Positions 1-11,396 of a stretch of 64,000 nucleotides of DNA are shown here, one piece after another. A program made the translations under genes and the position numbers. The notes below the pieces were generated by a model, which saw only the letters and a list, made by a program, of their open reading frames with translations, was not told the origin of the DNA and made no database searches. This DNA is from Paguma larvata (lineage: Eukaryota; Chordata; Mammalia; Carnivora; Viverridae). Location of the stretch: contig CM057826.1 of assembly GCA_030068075.1 (NCBI GenBank), positions 78,155,312 through 78,219,311 of the forward strand, read 5' to 3'. Position 1 is the stretch's first letter. Every line of letters starts with the position of its first letter.

Positions 1-129
1 AGAGTAAATGATGCAAACCGTTTAGCATAATGCTGGGGTACTCCAGTGTCTAGACTATGGCTTGTCCTGTGGATTCCCTCCTCCAAACTTCCTGTATCTA
101 AAATTTAATTACTCTCATCGCTTCTCAGG

Positions 130-950
130 TAAAACTTAAAGCCGCCTTTGCCCCTCCAGTGTCATAGTGAGTGACAGCTCTGATCTAAACTCTGTTTCTA
201 CCCATTCCCTTCCTCCACTTTATTGTCCACAAAAAGACCACGATGGATCTTTTAAAATGCAAATTGGATTTATAAAGAAACTCTACCCAAAGACTCCTCA
301 TGGCTTCCCACCCACCCAAATCCAAAGTCCTCACAGAATCCTACATGATCTCGCCCTTAGCCATCTCTGCAATATCTTCGCCTCTCGTTAACCTCTTTTT
401 TCTCTGTTCCGGTTGTTTTGTTTTCTTTGCCATATCTCAGGCCGAGCAAGTTTCTTCCTCTGCCTCTTCATATTTAATATTCTCTCTTCCTGGAAAAATT
501 TTCCTTCAGGTTCATTACTTGCTTCCCTCCCTTACTTCCTTTCGGTTTGTGCTGAAATATTACCTTATCCATCGCCTTCCCAACCTCCTGTATATCAATG
601 TGTGATGCATCTATTAATTTCATATTAATTCAAGCAACAGATACTCTATCAATATTTAAGATGGTTAGTAAATTATAATAAGAACAGCTCACATTTATTG
701 AACTTATGCTACGTGCCATGAATTTGGCTTTCTCCGGTGGGTGGCAATCTATCTTCTTAGAGTACTCTGTCGCCTGCAATAGATCTTAGCTCAGATGATG
801 CCTCCAGCAAGAAATCTTCCTTGATCAGTCAGGCCAGAAGTGATTCTTCACTCCTCCGTATTCCCTCAGTGATCAATTTCTACCATTCACTTTTCCCTTG
901 TGTTGTAGCTTTGTAAGTATCTTCTCTTAAATATAATAACGCATTGGCCA
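130..950 (+). repeat. L2 LINE fragments
   Basis: The stretch from 'ctcatggcttcccaccca' (298) through 'ctacatgatctcgcccttagcc' follows the L2 ORF2 3' region in sense orientation, including the repeated 'cct..cttc' pattern. 750-950 looks like further L2 or MIR debris. Highly diverged, so boundaries are approximate. The short open frames here are repeat-derived. Confidence 0.55.
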
Positions 951-1589
951 TATCTAGTGCAGCTTTATACAATGCAAAATTTGTAGGACAACCTCTCATT
1001 TTATAATCCACTCTAGATATTTAGGAAAAGTTATATATGCAAGTTACATAGACATATTCAAGTTGTATAAATGAATTCACATTGACAGATAAGTGTTATT
1101 TGGGATGGATCATAGAGCCCAGAACCCGAAATCTCAGAGTTAGTATTTTCAGGGAAAATTAGGTAGAGGAGAAAAGTGAAAATATTAAACTATAAAAGTC
1201 AATTAAATGCATCATTAAAAGACTACATAAATATAAGGTTGAATTGTGTGGAGTTATCTCCATAAGTCCACAGCTCCACGTCATCATATAAATATGACAA
1301 ATTGATATATTTATAAAGAGTTTTGGTAAGAAGTGGTGATCATTTCTTCTTAATTCTCTACCGTGATTTTGTTTTTCTTGCTTTCTCTATGCTTTCGTTT
1401 ACCATGTCCTTGAAAAATTAGCAACAAAATAATTTTCCTATGTTATAGAGAAGACTTCTATATACTGCAGTTCTTTTTGGACTATCATGGTAGCTCTATA
1501 CCACGGTAATTTTTTGTGATTGTGGTACTTTAAGCTTGACTATCATGTGTGGGAGCCTCAGGCACTGAGCTAAGTCCTTTTTCACTTAA
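951..1589. other. AT-rich flanking DNA, nothing recognised
   Basis: Upstream flank. No open frame, RNA gene or repeat class that I can name. Confidence 0.6.
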
Positions 1590-2360
1590 TTCCTAAAACT
1601 GCCCTATGGGGTTCTTGTTTAAAAACTCTATAATGGCTCCCCATTTCACCTTACGGGAACCTCAGACTCTTCCGGTGGCTATGGGACCCACCCACCAGGA
1701 TCCTTTCCTTTCTTCCACTCCATCTCTTACCAACTCTTGTCACCTTGCTTCATTCTATATGGACTGGTCCCCACCTGTCCTTGAACTTGCCTAGCCAAAC
1801 CACTTCCTGTCTTGGGGCCCTTCTTTGCACCTGCTGTTCCTTCTGCTTGGAATGCCGTAACCAGATCTTTCAGTGGCTATATTTTTGTGCTCATTAAGTC
1901 TCAACTCAAATTTTAGTTTCTCAATAGACTTTCAGTTTAAAAAAAACAAACAAGCCCCATAACCCTTTGTAGGGGGTAGTCAGCTTTAGCAAATAAAAAA
2001 TTCAAAACACCAAATTGACCCTGAATTTCAAATAAACAACAAAATGTATTTCAGTAGGTCTTGTACAGTATTTGGGACATATCTATATTCAAAGATTATC
2101 TGCAATTTAACTTTAACTGGATGCCCTGCAATTTATCTGGTAACTCTTCCTCCATAGCTACTCTGTTATGGTATCTTGTTTTATTTTCTCCACGGGACTT
2201 TTCACTATTAGAAATTCTGTTCACTGTTTGACTCTCCTACTGGAAGATGGGTTCCATGAGGCTGGGGCCTCATCTACCTTGTTCGCAGCTTCATCGTCAG
2301 AGCCTACTGTATTGCTTGGCACAGAGTAGGTGCTCAGGAAATATGTTAAGTATTTGTTAT
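1590..2360 (+). repeat. L2 LINE 3' end
   Basis: Sense L2: 'ttggggcccttctttgcacctgctgttccttctgcttggaatgc' type text at 1813-1856, then after a break the L2 tail 'tgcttggcacagagtaggtgctcaggaaatatgtt' at about 2312-2346. Old and diverged. The 62-codon frame at 1606-1794 is a relic of this element. Confidence 0.7.
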
Positions 2361-2914
2361 AAAGGTAAAAAAAAACCTAAAGAATACTAAAAAGCTTAGC
2401 GAGGTTGGGAAGACCTCGAGGGCATATTGCTAGCTAGAGGAGATTGGAATCAGTATGGTGCCAAAGCTCAGGGAACTCTTCCATGTTTTCCACATTCAGT
2501 GGTGCGAAGGACAATGGAAGAGGGAAAGGAAAGGGCGAGCGTCCCCTGCCTTTCAAGAGGCTCACTTAAAAGAGTAAGAAGACCCTTGGATCAGGAGATG
2601 TAGGGAGAGGCTAAGTCTGAATGAGCTAACCAAAAAACAGATAAACAACCCCTTTTCCATTTGTCTTGCAAGGAAGCAAATGAAGTAAATGCACTTGAAT
2701 GAAAGCAAGATTCTCTGGGTTTGGAATCGTGTCAGAGGCAGCGGGCATCCTCTACATTTCCTCCCCCATAAACTCCCTGCAACTTTAGGACTGGCTAATT
2801 TATGGTCAGACTCCGGAAGCCTCCAGACCCGAACCACAAAAGGAACTACCAGTGTACACGCAAATAGAAAGCAAGGAGGACGGATGGGATGAAGTCAAGA
2901 CAGGAGAAATGAAA
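2361..2914. other. Upstream flank of the CpG island
   Basis: Single-copy-looking DNA rising in GC toward the island; could hold distal promoter elements. No motif strong enough to call. Confidence 0.5.
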
Positions 2915-3767
2915 CTCTCGTCGGATGCAGGGCACAACACGGGGCGGAAGCAGCGGGGTTCAGTCCCAGAATCCGGTCAGGTTCACCTCTCGATACGGAT
3001 GCTCTGTGCCCCCACACGACCCACCCAGGGCGCATAATCTTTTCTCTGGCTCACTTCATTGGACGCAGACACTAGCCGGCGGGCGCGTCCAGCCGCCGGC
3101 CCAAAGAAAGCTGCGTGGGGCTCCGTGGCCAGCTTCTGGGGAGCAACCTGGCTCCAGTCCCCACTCAGCTCCACCCGGCTTCGCCTGCCCACCCTCCCAC
3201 CCAGGAACTGGAGGATGGTCCCGGGGTGCTCCTGTGCGGCTGCTGGTCGCAGTTGTCTTCAGCCCGGTCCGCCCTGTTGTGCGAGTCGCGCGCGCGCCCA
3301 GTTGGGAAGCAGCCGCCCGCGCCGCTGACAGGTGCTGCCCTGAGGGCGCAGGGTGCGGTCCCTGGCGCAGCTGGACGCGCACGCTCGGGTGCGTGTAGCT
3401 TCCTCAGCCCAGAGCCAGCGAGGAGAGGGAGCCAGGGCGCGGCCTGGGGGACTCCAGGGGACTGGAGCTGCGGAGCTCGGAGCCAGAAACTTTGCAGGCT
3501 CGGCGGCCGGGATTCGGTGACGGCGCCAGCCCACACCGGCAGGTGCGGGAGGAAGAGGCGGCGCCGGAGTGTGGCGGCCGAAGAGCCTTGGCGGCGGCGG
3601 CGCCTTTCCCCGGCGCTGTCCTGAAGCCGCCGGGCACTCCCGGCTTCTGCTGCTGCGCCCGTCGCCGCCGCCGCCACCGCGGGGCTCCAGGAGGAGGTGC
3701 AGCCGGAGAGGGCGGAGGAGAAGAAGGAGGAGGAGGAGGAGTGGAAAGGAGGAGCAGGGGGTGGAGG
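2915..3767 (+). promoter_or_regulatory. MCTP1: CpG-island promoter and 5' UTR of MCTP1
   Basis: GC content and CpG density rise sharply from about 2915 and stay high through the coding exon, in contrast to the AT-rich flanks. I see no convincing TATA box. An inverted CCAAT (attgg) lies at 3058-3062 and a gggcgg Sp1-type box near 2942, a typical broad CpG promoter. The transcription start cannot be placed from sequence alone. The last part before the ATG is surely 5' UTR: it has a CGG run (3590-3602), a complementary CCG run (3663-3675) and a GGA-rich purine tract (about 3702-3767). Open frames on both strands here are by-products of high GC. Confidence 0.85.
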
Positions 3768-4490
3768 ATGGAGCCCCGGGCGGCCGCGGCGGGCTCGCCC
3801 GAGCCTGCGGCGGCGTCCTCCTCCTTCCAGGCCCGACTCTGGAAGAACCTGCAGCTGGGGGTGGGCAAGAGCAAGGGCGGCGGGGGCGGGCGCGCAAGGG
3901 TCCCGGAGCGCCGCACTGCGGACACCCCGTCGCCCTCCCCGCCACCCCCGGGGGGCAGGCGGGACGCGCTGGCCGGCGTGGGTGGCGCGGGCAGCAGGTG
4001 GAGCGGCTTCAAGAAACGCAAGCAAGTGCTGGACCGCGTCTTCTCCTCCTCCCAGCCCAACCTGTGCTGCTCCTCGCCGGAGCCCCTCGAGCCCGGCGGC
4101 GCCAGCAGAACCGAGCAGGGGTCCACCTTGCGCCGCCGGATCCGTGAGCATTTGCTCCCAGCGGGAAGGGGGCCGGCGACAACCGCCGCGGGAGCGGCGG
4201 GAGTGACGCCTCCTGGCGGACGGTCCCCGGACTCAGCTCCCTCTTCCTCCTCCGCCTCATCCTCCCTGTCCTCCTCGCCCCAGCCTCCCGCGAGGGGAGA
4301 CCGCGCCCGAGATGAGGGGGCACGGCGTCGGGGCGCCGAGCCGCACTTGTGCCATCAGAAGAGTTCCTCCCTGCCCGGCACCGCCTGCCTGGAGCAGCTG
4401 CTGGACCCGCCGCCGCCTCCCGCAGAGCCGGCCGAGAGCCCGGGGCAGCCGCGGACCCCCGAGAAGGGCGAGGAGCTCGGCAGCGGCCAG
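3768..4490 (+). CDS. MCTP1: MCTP1 exon 1 coding part: N-terminal extension of the long isoform
   Basis: Partial gene: first 241 codons of MCTP1, an ER-anchored protein with three C2 domains and two C-terminal membrane segments, linked to Ca2+-dependent signalling and presynaptic function in animals. Recognised by close match to the human N-terminus as I remember it: Phe-Gln-Ala-Arg-Leu-Trp near residues 20-25, a basic LDRVFSSSQPNL block at 88-99, LRRRIREHLLP at 121-131, CHQKSSSLPG at 195-204, and a proline run at 214-218. The ATG at 3768 has a strong Kozak context (A at -3, G at +4) and is the first ATG in this frame; the frame stays open upstream but only with non-ATG codons. The exon ends in a Gln codon, phase 0, directly before gtgagt. 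The segment is low-complexity (Ser, Pro, Gly, Ala, Arg), with no C2 domain, signal peptide or membrane segment, so probably disordered and cytosolic. The C2 exons lie outside the window. Shorter isoforms that skip this exon are known. Confidence 0.93.
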
Positions 4491-4496
4491 GTGAGT
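4491..4496 (+). other. MCTP1: Splice donor of MCTP1 exon 1
   Basis: CAG|gtgagt is a perfect match to the mammalian U1 donor consensus and follows the last in-frame Gln codon. In the human protein, as I remember it, this Gln precedes the Lys-Ile-Ile-Asn stretch leading into the first C2 domain, so phase and position both fit. The frame would run on to a stop near 4598 if unspliced. Confidence 0.92.
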
Positions 4497-4620
4497 GAAG
4501 GCTGCGCTGGGCGGGAGACAGGTGCGCCTGGCCACGCCTCCGGCTCCGGGCAGTGGCTCCGCCGGGCGTTGCGGGGGCGTGGGGGTGCTTCCGAGTAAAT
4601 CAACAGTGAAGAGAAAACAT

Positions 4621-6057
4621 TCCCGCTCTGACCTGCACCCTGACATTACTTGTGGAAGAAATAACACCTACTGCCGGAAGCTGGGTAGCTTTATAAGCCG
4701 CTATGAAAGTGGAAGTATTAATAGTAGCCAAAGAGGAGAGAAATAAAGTTAGAAGTACAGTGGGTACTTTTGGAGGTCTAGGGCCTGTCTAGCGAAGTCT
4801 CACTTCTCTAAAGAAAACAAATCCGGCAACTTAAACAAACAAAAAAAGTTACAACCCTATATGACTGTGTGGAGGGGCCAGCTCTTGAAACAAATGGCTT
4901 GCGGGAAGGAATAGTAATGAGGAGCGGTGAATTATTGGCAGACTTGAGGTCTTTTGTAGGGAAAACCCTTAAAGCAAAAGTGTGCGCGTTTTCTTGCACT
5001 CGCTTCTTAAAAGTACCGGCTGCAAATGGATCGCTGCCCAACAAGTGGACAGAGTGAGCGTCTCATCCAAGTTAAGCAGATTCCTATGGCCTTTTCTGAG
5101 TTTTAATATTCTTCTGAAGCAGTTGCGTTTTAAGTGTGTTGCCTCTTTGGTCATGCAAGAGTTAAGTGCGGTCCGACCAGAAGTCAAGTAAAAATGAAGG
5201 TAGGATCCGCTAGGCATTCCGCTGAGCAGCTGCTTTCATTGCCTGGGTTTTGTAGAGGAGATGCGCTCCTGCCCTAGGTACTTACAAATGGTGTTAATGC
5301 TAGCAAATATTTTCAAAGTTAGTCTATCAGTGAGGTAAAGGGCTCTTCCAATACATCATAGTTTATTTAAATTCTCATTATTTTGACTCTGTCAGTTGGA
5401 AATTTTTATAGTTTACTAGCTAGTTAGTGTAGTTGCAGAAAACAAGCCAGAATACAGGTGGGTAACCTGATGTTATTGATGTTCTAGAGAACACCTCGTG
5501 TTCTAGAAAAACGTTTTAGTCATTCTCACAAGAGTAGGTAGAGATAACATTGAGAAAGAGTCTCAGTAACTCTAGTTTTCCTTTTATCTTGAAAGAGAAT
5601 TGAATAGAACTCCTGTTTTTGGTTCCAAAAGTAAAATAAAACATGGTTTTAAAAGAAGGTTTTAAATTCAGTGTAGATGAATGTATCTTAGATATATTAA
5701 AAGAGTATACTTTTGAATGTGTACATATCCTAACGTATAGGAATTTTAGAGTTGGGTTGCTGTTGACATTTGTTTTTATTAACTTCGATGATCACCAGGA
5801 GTAAAACAACAAAATAATTGAATTATTTTGAAGGTAGATATATTAGTGCAAATGTTAACTTAGTAAATTACTTTGCCGGTCACCAAACCAAGATTTTCAA
5901 AGCAAAAGCAGAGAATTCCGAATTAATCTTATGTTAGTTTTTACCAAAAAGTTTTTTGAAGTTATCAATCTTTTAGAAATACTGCTATGTAAATATGAAT
6001 TTTGTATACAAAAGACCTAAGCCTATTTTGGAGAACGTACTAAACTAACATTATTGT
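4621..6057. other. Proximal intron, nothing recognised
   Basis: CpG shore grading into AT-rich DNA after about 5270. No repeat or coding frame that I can support; free of young SINEs, so possibly under some constraint near the promoter. Confidence 0.5.
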
Positions 6058-6241
6058 GTGTATCTTCACCATATGCTGGGCTCTTTATAACCTCCCATGA
6101 TTTAAGCTTCCCAGCAGTCCTGCAGGACCCAAGTTCTTATTGCAATTTTATGGAATAGGAAACCGATGCTCAGAGAAATTAAATAACCTTTCCAGAGCCA
6201 CGTGGTCAGTAAATGACAGAGGTGTTGTACTGAAATTCTCC
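6058..6241 (-). repeat. MIR SINE
   Basis: Antisense MIR: 'ggaaaccgatgctcagagaa' at about 6159 followed by 'ccagagccacgtggtcagtaaatgacagagg' corresponds to the reversed MIR core. Confidence 0.75.
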
Positions 6242-6465
6242 AGAATTTTTTTACATTACTACAGCTACCTTTGACAACTTTTAGAGCTTGTCGTGTTTCT
6301 GGGATGACTTCAGTCCTGCGATTAATGCTTGCAAGTTTACATACGTTCTGGGTTTTCTTTCCCCCCTCCCTAGAATCAGTTCTCTAATATATAAGCTATA
6401 TCAATTTTTTTCTCTGTGATACATTATTGTATAACTATTATATCACATTTACAAGTACCATTATT

Positions 6466-6686
6466 TTTTTTAACTTTTTTAAATATTTATTTATTTTGAG
6501 GGAGAGAGAGACAGAGTGTGAGCAGGGGAGGGTCAGAGAGAGGGAGGGAGACACAGAATCTGCAGAAGTATCTAGGCTCTGAGCTGTCAGCACAGAGCTC
6601 AATGCAGGGCTCGAACTCACAAACCAGGAGATCATGACCTGAGCCGAAGTCAGATGCTCAACTGACTGAGCCACCCAGGTGCCCCT
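6466..6686 (-). mobile_element. CAN-SINE (feliform type)
   Basis: Full antisense copy from A-tail (poly-T at left) to the tRNA-Lys head 'gagccacccaggtgcccc'. Flanked by a 15-bp target-site duplication acaagtaccattatt (6451-6465) / acaagtgccattatt (6687-6701), one mismatch. Confidence 0.95.
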
Positions 6687-6701
6687 ACAAGTGCCATTAT
6701 T

Positions 6702-7570
6702 AATCATACCATCTATGGTTCTAAAGAAGCTTTTTTGTTACAAGGAACCAGCATTTCAATGAAAGCGTACAAGGAATAACAAAGCTAAAATACCTTTCAA
6801 AGAAAACATGAAAGGTGGGGTGTAGGCAGAACAGTAGCCCTGAGGGTCCTGTTTGAAGTCACACACAGTCCCAGGAAGAGGCAGCATTGTTGGGTCCCTG
6901 CATCTGCTGCTCATGGAGTCTGTTCCTTGAGAAGTGGACCGGTTTCTGCTAGGAGTCACAAATCTGGCTTTCAGCAGCACTGTCTCACCAGTGCAGAACC
7001 AGGATCCCTCAGCCCTCTCGTGGCCCCTCTGCCCATTTCATCAAGCCCGGCTGGCTCACCCCGTGATGGGGAGGAGGAAGAAATCAGTTGGAAGTTGGAA
7101 CTAGAAGAGGACTCCAGAAGGTGTCCAGGAGTAGGCTCAGCTGTGCGGTGCCCTTCTGAGCTTCCTGCATCTCTCAGAGAGATTGCCTTGCCCTCCCAGC
7201 CCCTGGCCTCAGAAGATACTTGGACTGGGGGAGAGAGTGTGTAGCATATGCACATTCCTGTTTTACTCACAAGCCCAGAGAGTCACACAGGAAAGAAAAG
7301 ACAATAAAAGCGTTACGTACATCTTCAGATTGCCTAAATAGAGGTAACTTTCTTTGAAAGAAGAAAGAAAATTCATTGCAAAAATCATGCAACTGTCTCG
7401 ATTTTTCTCTTGTTCTCTGCTTGATCCTGGCATCAGCCATGTTCTCCAACACACTCCCTACCTCTCTGCTCCCCCCTCCAGCTCAGCATGAGGCCACAAT
7501 AGCATATGTGCATAAACTCTGACTCTGGGTGGAGATGTTAAAAAAAGCAAAAGGGGGGGGTGGCGCAAGG
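6702..7570. other. GC-richer intronic segment, unassigned
   Basis: About 6820-7260 is clearly richer in GC than its surroundings and carries overlapping open frames on both strands (about 100 codons each, with non-ATG starts). No known protein match comes to mind and no good splice-site pair frames them. It may be an old repeat, an enhancer or chance. Confidence 0.35.
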
Positions 7571-7667
7571 AGGAAGAAAGAAAGAAAGGAAGGAAGGAAG
7601 AGAGAGAGAGAGGGAGAGAAAAAGAAAGAAAAAAAGAAAGAAAGAAAGAAAGGAAGGAAGAAAGAAA

Positions 7668-7700
<33 letters not shown>

Positions 7701-7710
7701 AGAAAAAAGA
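7571..7710 (+). repeat. Purine microsatellite (GAAA/GGAA/GA)n
   Basis: Imperfect tetranucleotide tract of gaaa and ggaa units with a (ga) core near 7600-7615. Purine-only strand for about 140 bases, giving spurious Lys/Arg/Glu frames. Confidence 0.95.
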
Positions 7711-10300
7711 TCAGTTTGGACTGCTGGGGGAAAGAGATTTGGAAGTCGCTGATGTACAATGTTTAAAACCGAGCAGACCATGCTACCTCCCACGCACCGG
7801 CCAGCCCTCTTGCTGCTGTGTGTTCTTTAACGAAATATACCTTTGAGAAACTCTTTAACAGGTTTAATAATGCCTTGCTGTTGGGGCATGGGCATTATTT
7901 AAAATGTTCTGCTCTGAGAAAAAGAAAAAATCCCATTTCTTCCCACTGATTCTGGTTCACGTGCTGGGCCATATTGTCATACCAGATGCATTTCATTTTC
8001 TGCAACACAGTTGGGAAAGATGCTTTCTCAATTTGTGTGCATATCAAAAATATGCCAATTTTATGTATTCTGTCTTGATGAGTTGCTAAAATTATATTTT
8101 GCTAGAATCAGAAGCCGGTATTTTAAGATAAAGAGTGAAGAATAAATATGTCACATTTTTTTAGTGCTTTAACAAAAGCACGAAGTTTATGGATGTTAAA
8201 CTCTTACTGTTTTTCTTTTAAATTCATTTTGTTAAAATTGTTTTCATAGAGAAGTAAAAAACTTTTTGAAAAAAAAAAGCGGCTAAATTACTCAAGGTAT
8301 GGTAGAAATGTATCAAAACATAGTAAGAGGAATATACGTTGATTGGGATAAAATTCCTAAAATACATCTGTAAGCCCCAACAGAAAGTAGAAAAATATTT
8401 TCTAAGATGAGGTCTGTACATGAAGTGCATCTTGCTTTGTTAATTATCTGACCTTTTAGAGAAAGCTCGTATTTTCAAAAATAATTGAAAATGTGATTTG
8501 GATTAATTTTTATTATCTGTTTTCCAAGTGTCTTTAATATTACTTCAAAGAACATAATCTTGGGGAAGACACGAGTCTAAAAAAAAATGCAGTTCTTAAC
8601 GGAAATGACTTAAAATCACCAAAGAACTAACAAGCCCTAAACGCCATGTTAATACCTTTTTCAAAGTGAGTGAGGCAGGATGAGATCTCAGGACGTTTTG
8701 GAGCAAGGCATTAAGTTCGGTGTGTGCAAGCATTCTAGAAGTATCCTGGGCTCATCAGATTGTTCCAGAGGAATGGCGTGAACAGAGTGACAGGTTTACT
8801 TGGGAGTGGATTCTTTTTCCATGACCTTTACATTCCATATTGTGTATCTGGAAAATCTGAGTACGGCTATGAATGTTGTCTAAGTGGCAGTGTTATCAGG
8901 TAGATATTTTATGAGCTCAGAAAATACTAGCAATTGCCGTGTAAGGTGTTACTATTGAACAGTATGTTAAAGTCTCACTACTGCCACCAATACAAATGGG
9001 TGGTCGAAAAAAAATTAACAGGGAACTTTGCTGTTCTCATTTAACATGTAAATTATTTTACTTGCACTGGTGGCAAAAGTAGCTTCAAATTAACCAAGGC
9101 AGTACTGCTGACATCACCACTTCACAGAGTGATGAAAAAAATCTTATCTTCCCTTTGGCAAGTATGTGCACATTATCCTGGAAAAGTGAAATAAATACTT
9201 AGAGGGATAAAATAGGATTAATAGATTTATAAAGATAATAGGTCAAGCCACTCCTCTTTTTTTCTCTTGCCCTGTCTTTGGAAATAAGGGATTATTTCAC
9301 GACAGTAAAGGTTAATAATGTATCTTCTGTAACTCAAATATGAGTGTGTTTATGGCTCATGATTATCAAAACATTTGTCAGCTCTAGATTGATGAAGAGT
9401 AAATTGTCTAGATGACATTGCAAGCATTGACGAAATCTGCATATTCGGAAATTAGGGTCATTTTTTTTTTTGGTTAATTCATAGCTATTTGGAGTATCAT
9501 AGACATGTTTTAAATAAGCAGAAATTAATTTTTTAAGATCTGAAGCTTTTTTGACTTTTTTTTTTTTTTTTTGCTGAAATCTTAACTAAACTTATGTATT
9601 TCCTTGCCTCAATAAGCCAAGAGTCCTAAATAAAACATTCTCTTAGTAACTTAGGGCTCTTGTTTCAGTATTGGCTTTTTTGTTTGTTTAATGTTGATGA
9701 AGCGGTAAATACTGTTCTAGAGCTTGCTTTAGACACACTTTTTTGTTTCCATAAAACTACTATATAAAGCATATCTATTTAAGACGAGTTTATTTTTCTA
9801 TAAAGTTAATTATTGAAAGGTGTGAGGCACCCTTCCTCATGTCATTTTTTCGGATGTCAAATATCCTCTATTGTTTTTATTTGTGAATTTTGATTTGTTG
9901 AAGCGTTGGCCATATACATTTTTTTACCAGCATGATTCACTTTATGCGCCATTTTGCTTTCTTTGTCATCCTCAATCTTTTCTTCTAACTTACATTGCTT
10001 TTTATAAATCAGATGCACAAAGTGATTACTATCCCTCAACAATTGAAGATTTAATGCAAATAGTTTTCCTTCTCCAGTGTATACCAGTTTCTTACATTAA
10101 AATTTTACTTTTCAGCAGAATATCAGGGCATAATTTTCCTCATGTCTCCAAATATTTGTATTTAGCATTAATCTGAATGCAAGCAATGCGAAAAACCTGT
10201 ATTTAAGATAATGAGATTTGAAAGTCCTGCATACTTGTCTTTGAAAGTCCTGCCTTCTTGAGAGAACAATTTTCCTGTGAAGTCTCCTGAGATATTTTAT
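7711..10300. other. AT-rich intron, nothing recognised
   Basis: Long SINE-free stretch with simple T runs (for example about 9552-9572). No coding frame or clear repeat. Confidence 0.5.
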
Positions 10301-11385
10301 ACCGGTTTCATTTCCCATCCTTTTGGGTCCTCGGAGTCACATGATAGAGAAATGGCCCTCTGGATGTCCTGGGATCAATGCATTCTTTTAGTCCCACAGG
10401 TTTTATTCAGTGAGGTCGTGTCAGTAATTAGCACCTGGCCCTATTTTGCTTAAGCCTGAGCTACCCTCACCAGGACTGCTAGAGTAGAATTTGGCAAGCC
10501 TTAGTACAATTGACCTATCTAATCAGCATTGTAGAGGGAAGACTACTCAATAAGTGCTTGCTGAGTGATTGAAGGGATGAATGGATGGGGCAGAGCTGTT
10601 CAGAAGAACTTCTCTGGAAAAGTTTCAAAATCTCTTATAGTTATATCATGGTGTTCCTGCCTTCTTGTTTCCAAGTTCTTCTAAGCCTGGCAGATGTATT
10701 TGACCTTCCCCTCTTCCCCAGGCTTTTCTCAATTATTATTTTCTTAATAATTCTTATTCATGTCTGTGGGTGTGAAAGGAGGACAAGACACCTATTAAAT
10801 GGCTGCCATATTGTATTCACATGGAGGATGGAGGAGTGATTCCAACTTCTGAGGTCTCCCGCTCAGGGATGAATCTCTTGGTTCCAGTCTCTGACTCGGG
10901 GTATCCCTTTGTTGCATCTAGGTCTCCTTGAGTAGCCTCTGATGTTGCATCCCCCCATCTGGAGTTCCAACACCTGCTGACATAGTCTCACTCACTTATG
11001 ATCTCTAAGTCTTGAACTCTGCTTGGATTTTAGCTCAAGATACTTTCCTGCCTGCTTCACTGCTACATCTCCTCAAACTCATCCTCTTGAACTAGGTTAA
11101 AATCCCAGTCTTGACCAAGAATCCTGTCCTTACTCACCTGGCCTATTTTGTTGCTTCTTGAATGCCCAAGTGCGTAAACTCGGGTGCAGGCATTTGGTCA
11201 GTTGCCTTTCATAGTGACATGTCTAATGCTGAGCCTATTTATCAAACACTAGAGTCTTCCTGCAGAAAATCTGCATTGCCATTTAATTGCATCTGCCTAC
11301 AAACGGCATCTCTTACCCCTGGAGCTCTAGACTACAGCTGATCTTTTTGGGGAGCACTCTTATTGTCTCTATGATCCTTCCTTCC
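10301..11385. other. Intronic DNA with a possible L2/MIR tail
   Basis: 'ctcaataagtgcttgctgagtgattgaagg' at about 10546-10576 resembles an L2 or MIR 3' tail in sense orientation. The rest to 11385 is not recognised. Confidence 0.4.
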
Positions 11386-11396
11386 CTCCTATTTTT

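Larger units (their letters stand above)
2915..4620. other. CpG island
   Basis: Continuous GC-rich, CpG-rich block of about 1.7 kb spanning promoter, 5' UTR, coding exon 1 and the first ~130 bases of intron 1. Flanks on both sides drop to ordinary AT-rich mammalian DNA with few CpGs. It is free of interspersed repeats, as expected for a functional island. Confidence 0.9.

Noticed and set aside
3492..3767. Upstream extension of the MCTP1 frame from 3492
   Set aside because: It begins with TTG, has no ATG before 3768, and the known protein begins at the 3768 methionine. I treat it as 5' UTR.
3056..4667. Long open frames on the minus strand and in other plus frames across the CpG island (up to 328 codons)
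   Set aside because: Stop codons are rare in GC-rich DNA. Only one frame matches a known protein and has a Kozak ATG and a splice donor in phase; the others are shadows.
7458..7846. Lys/Arg/Glu-rich or Phe/Leu/Ser-rich frames
   Set aside because: They are translations of the purine microsatellite, not proteins.
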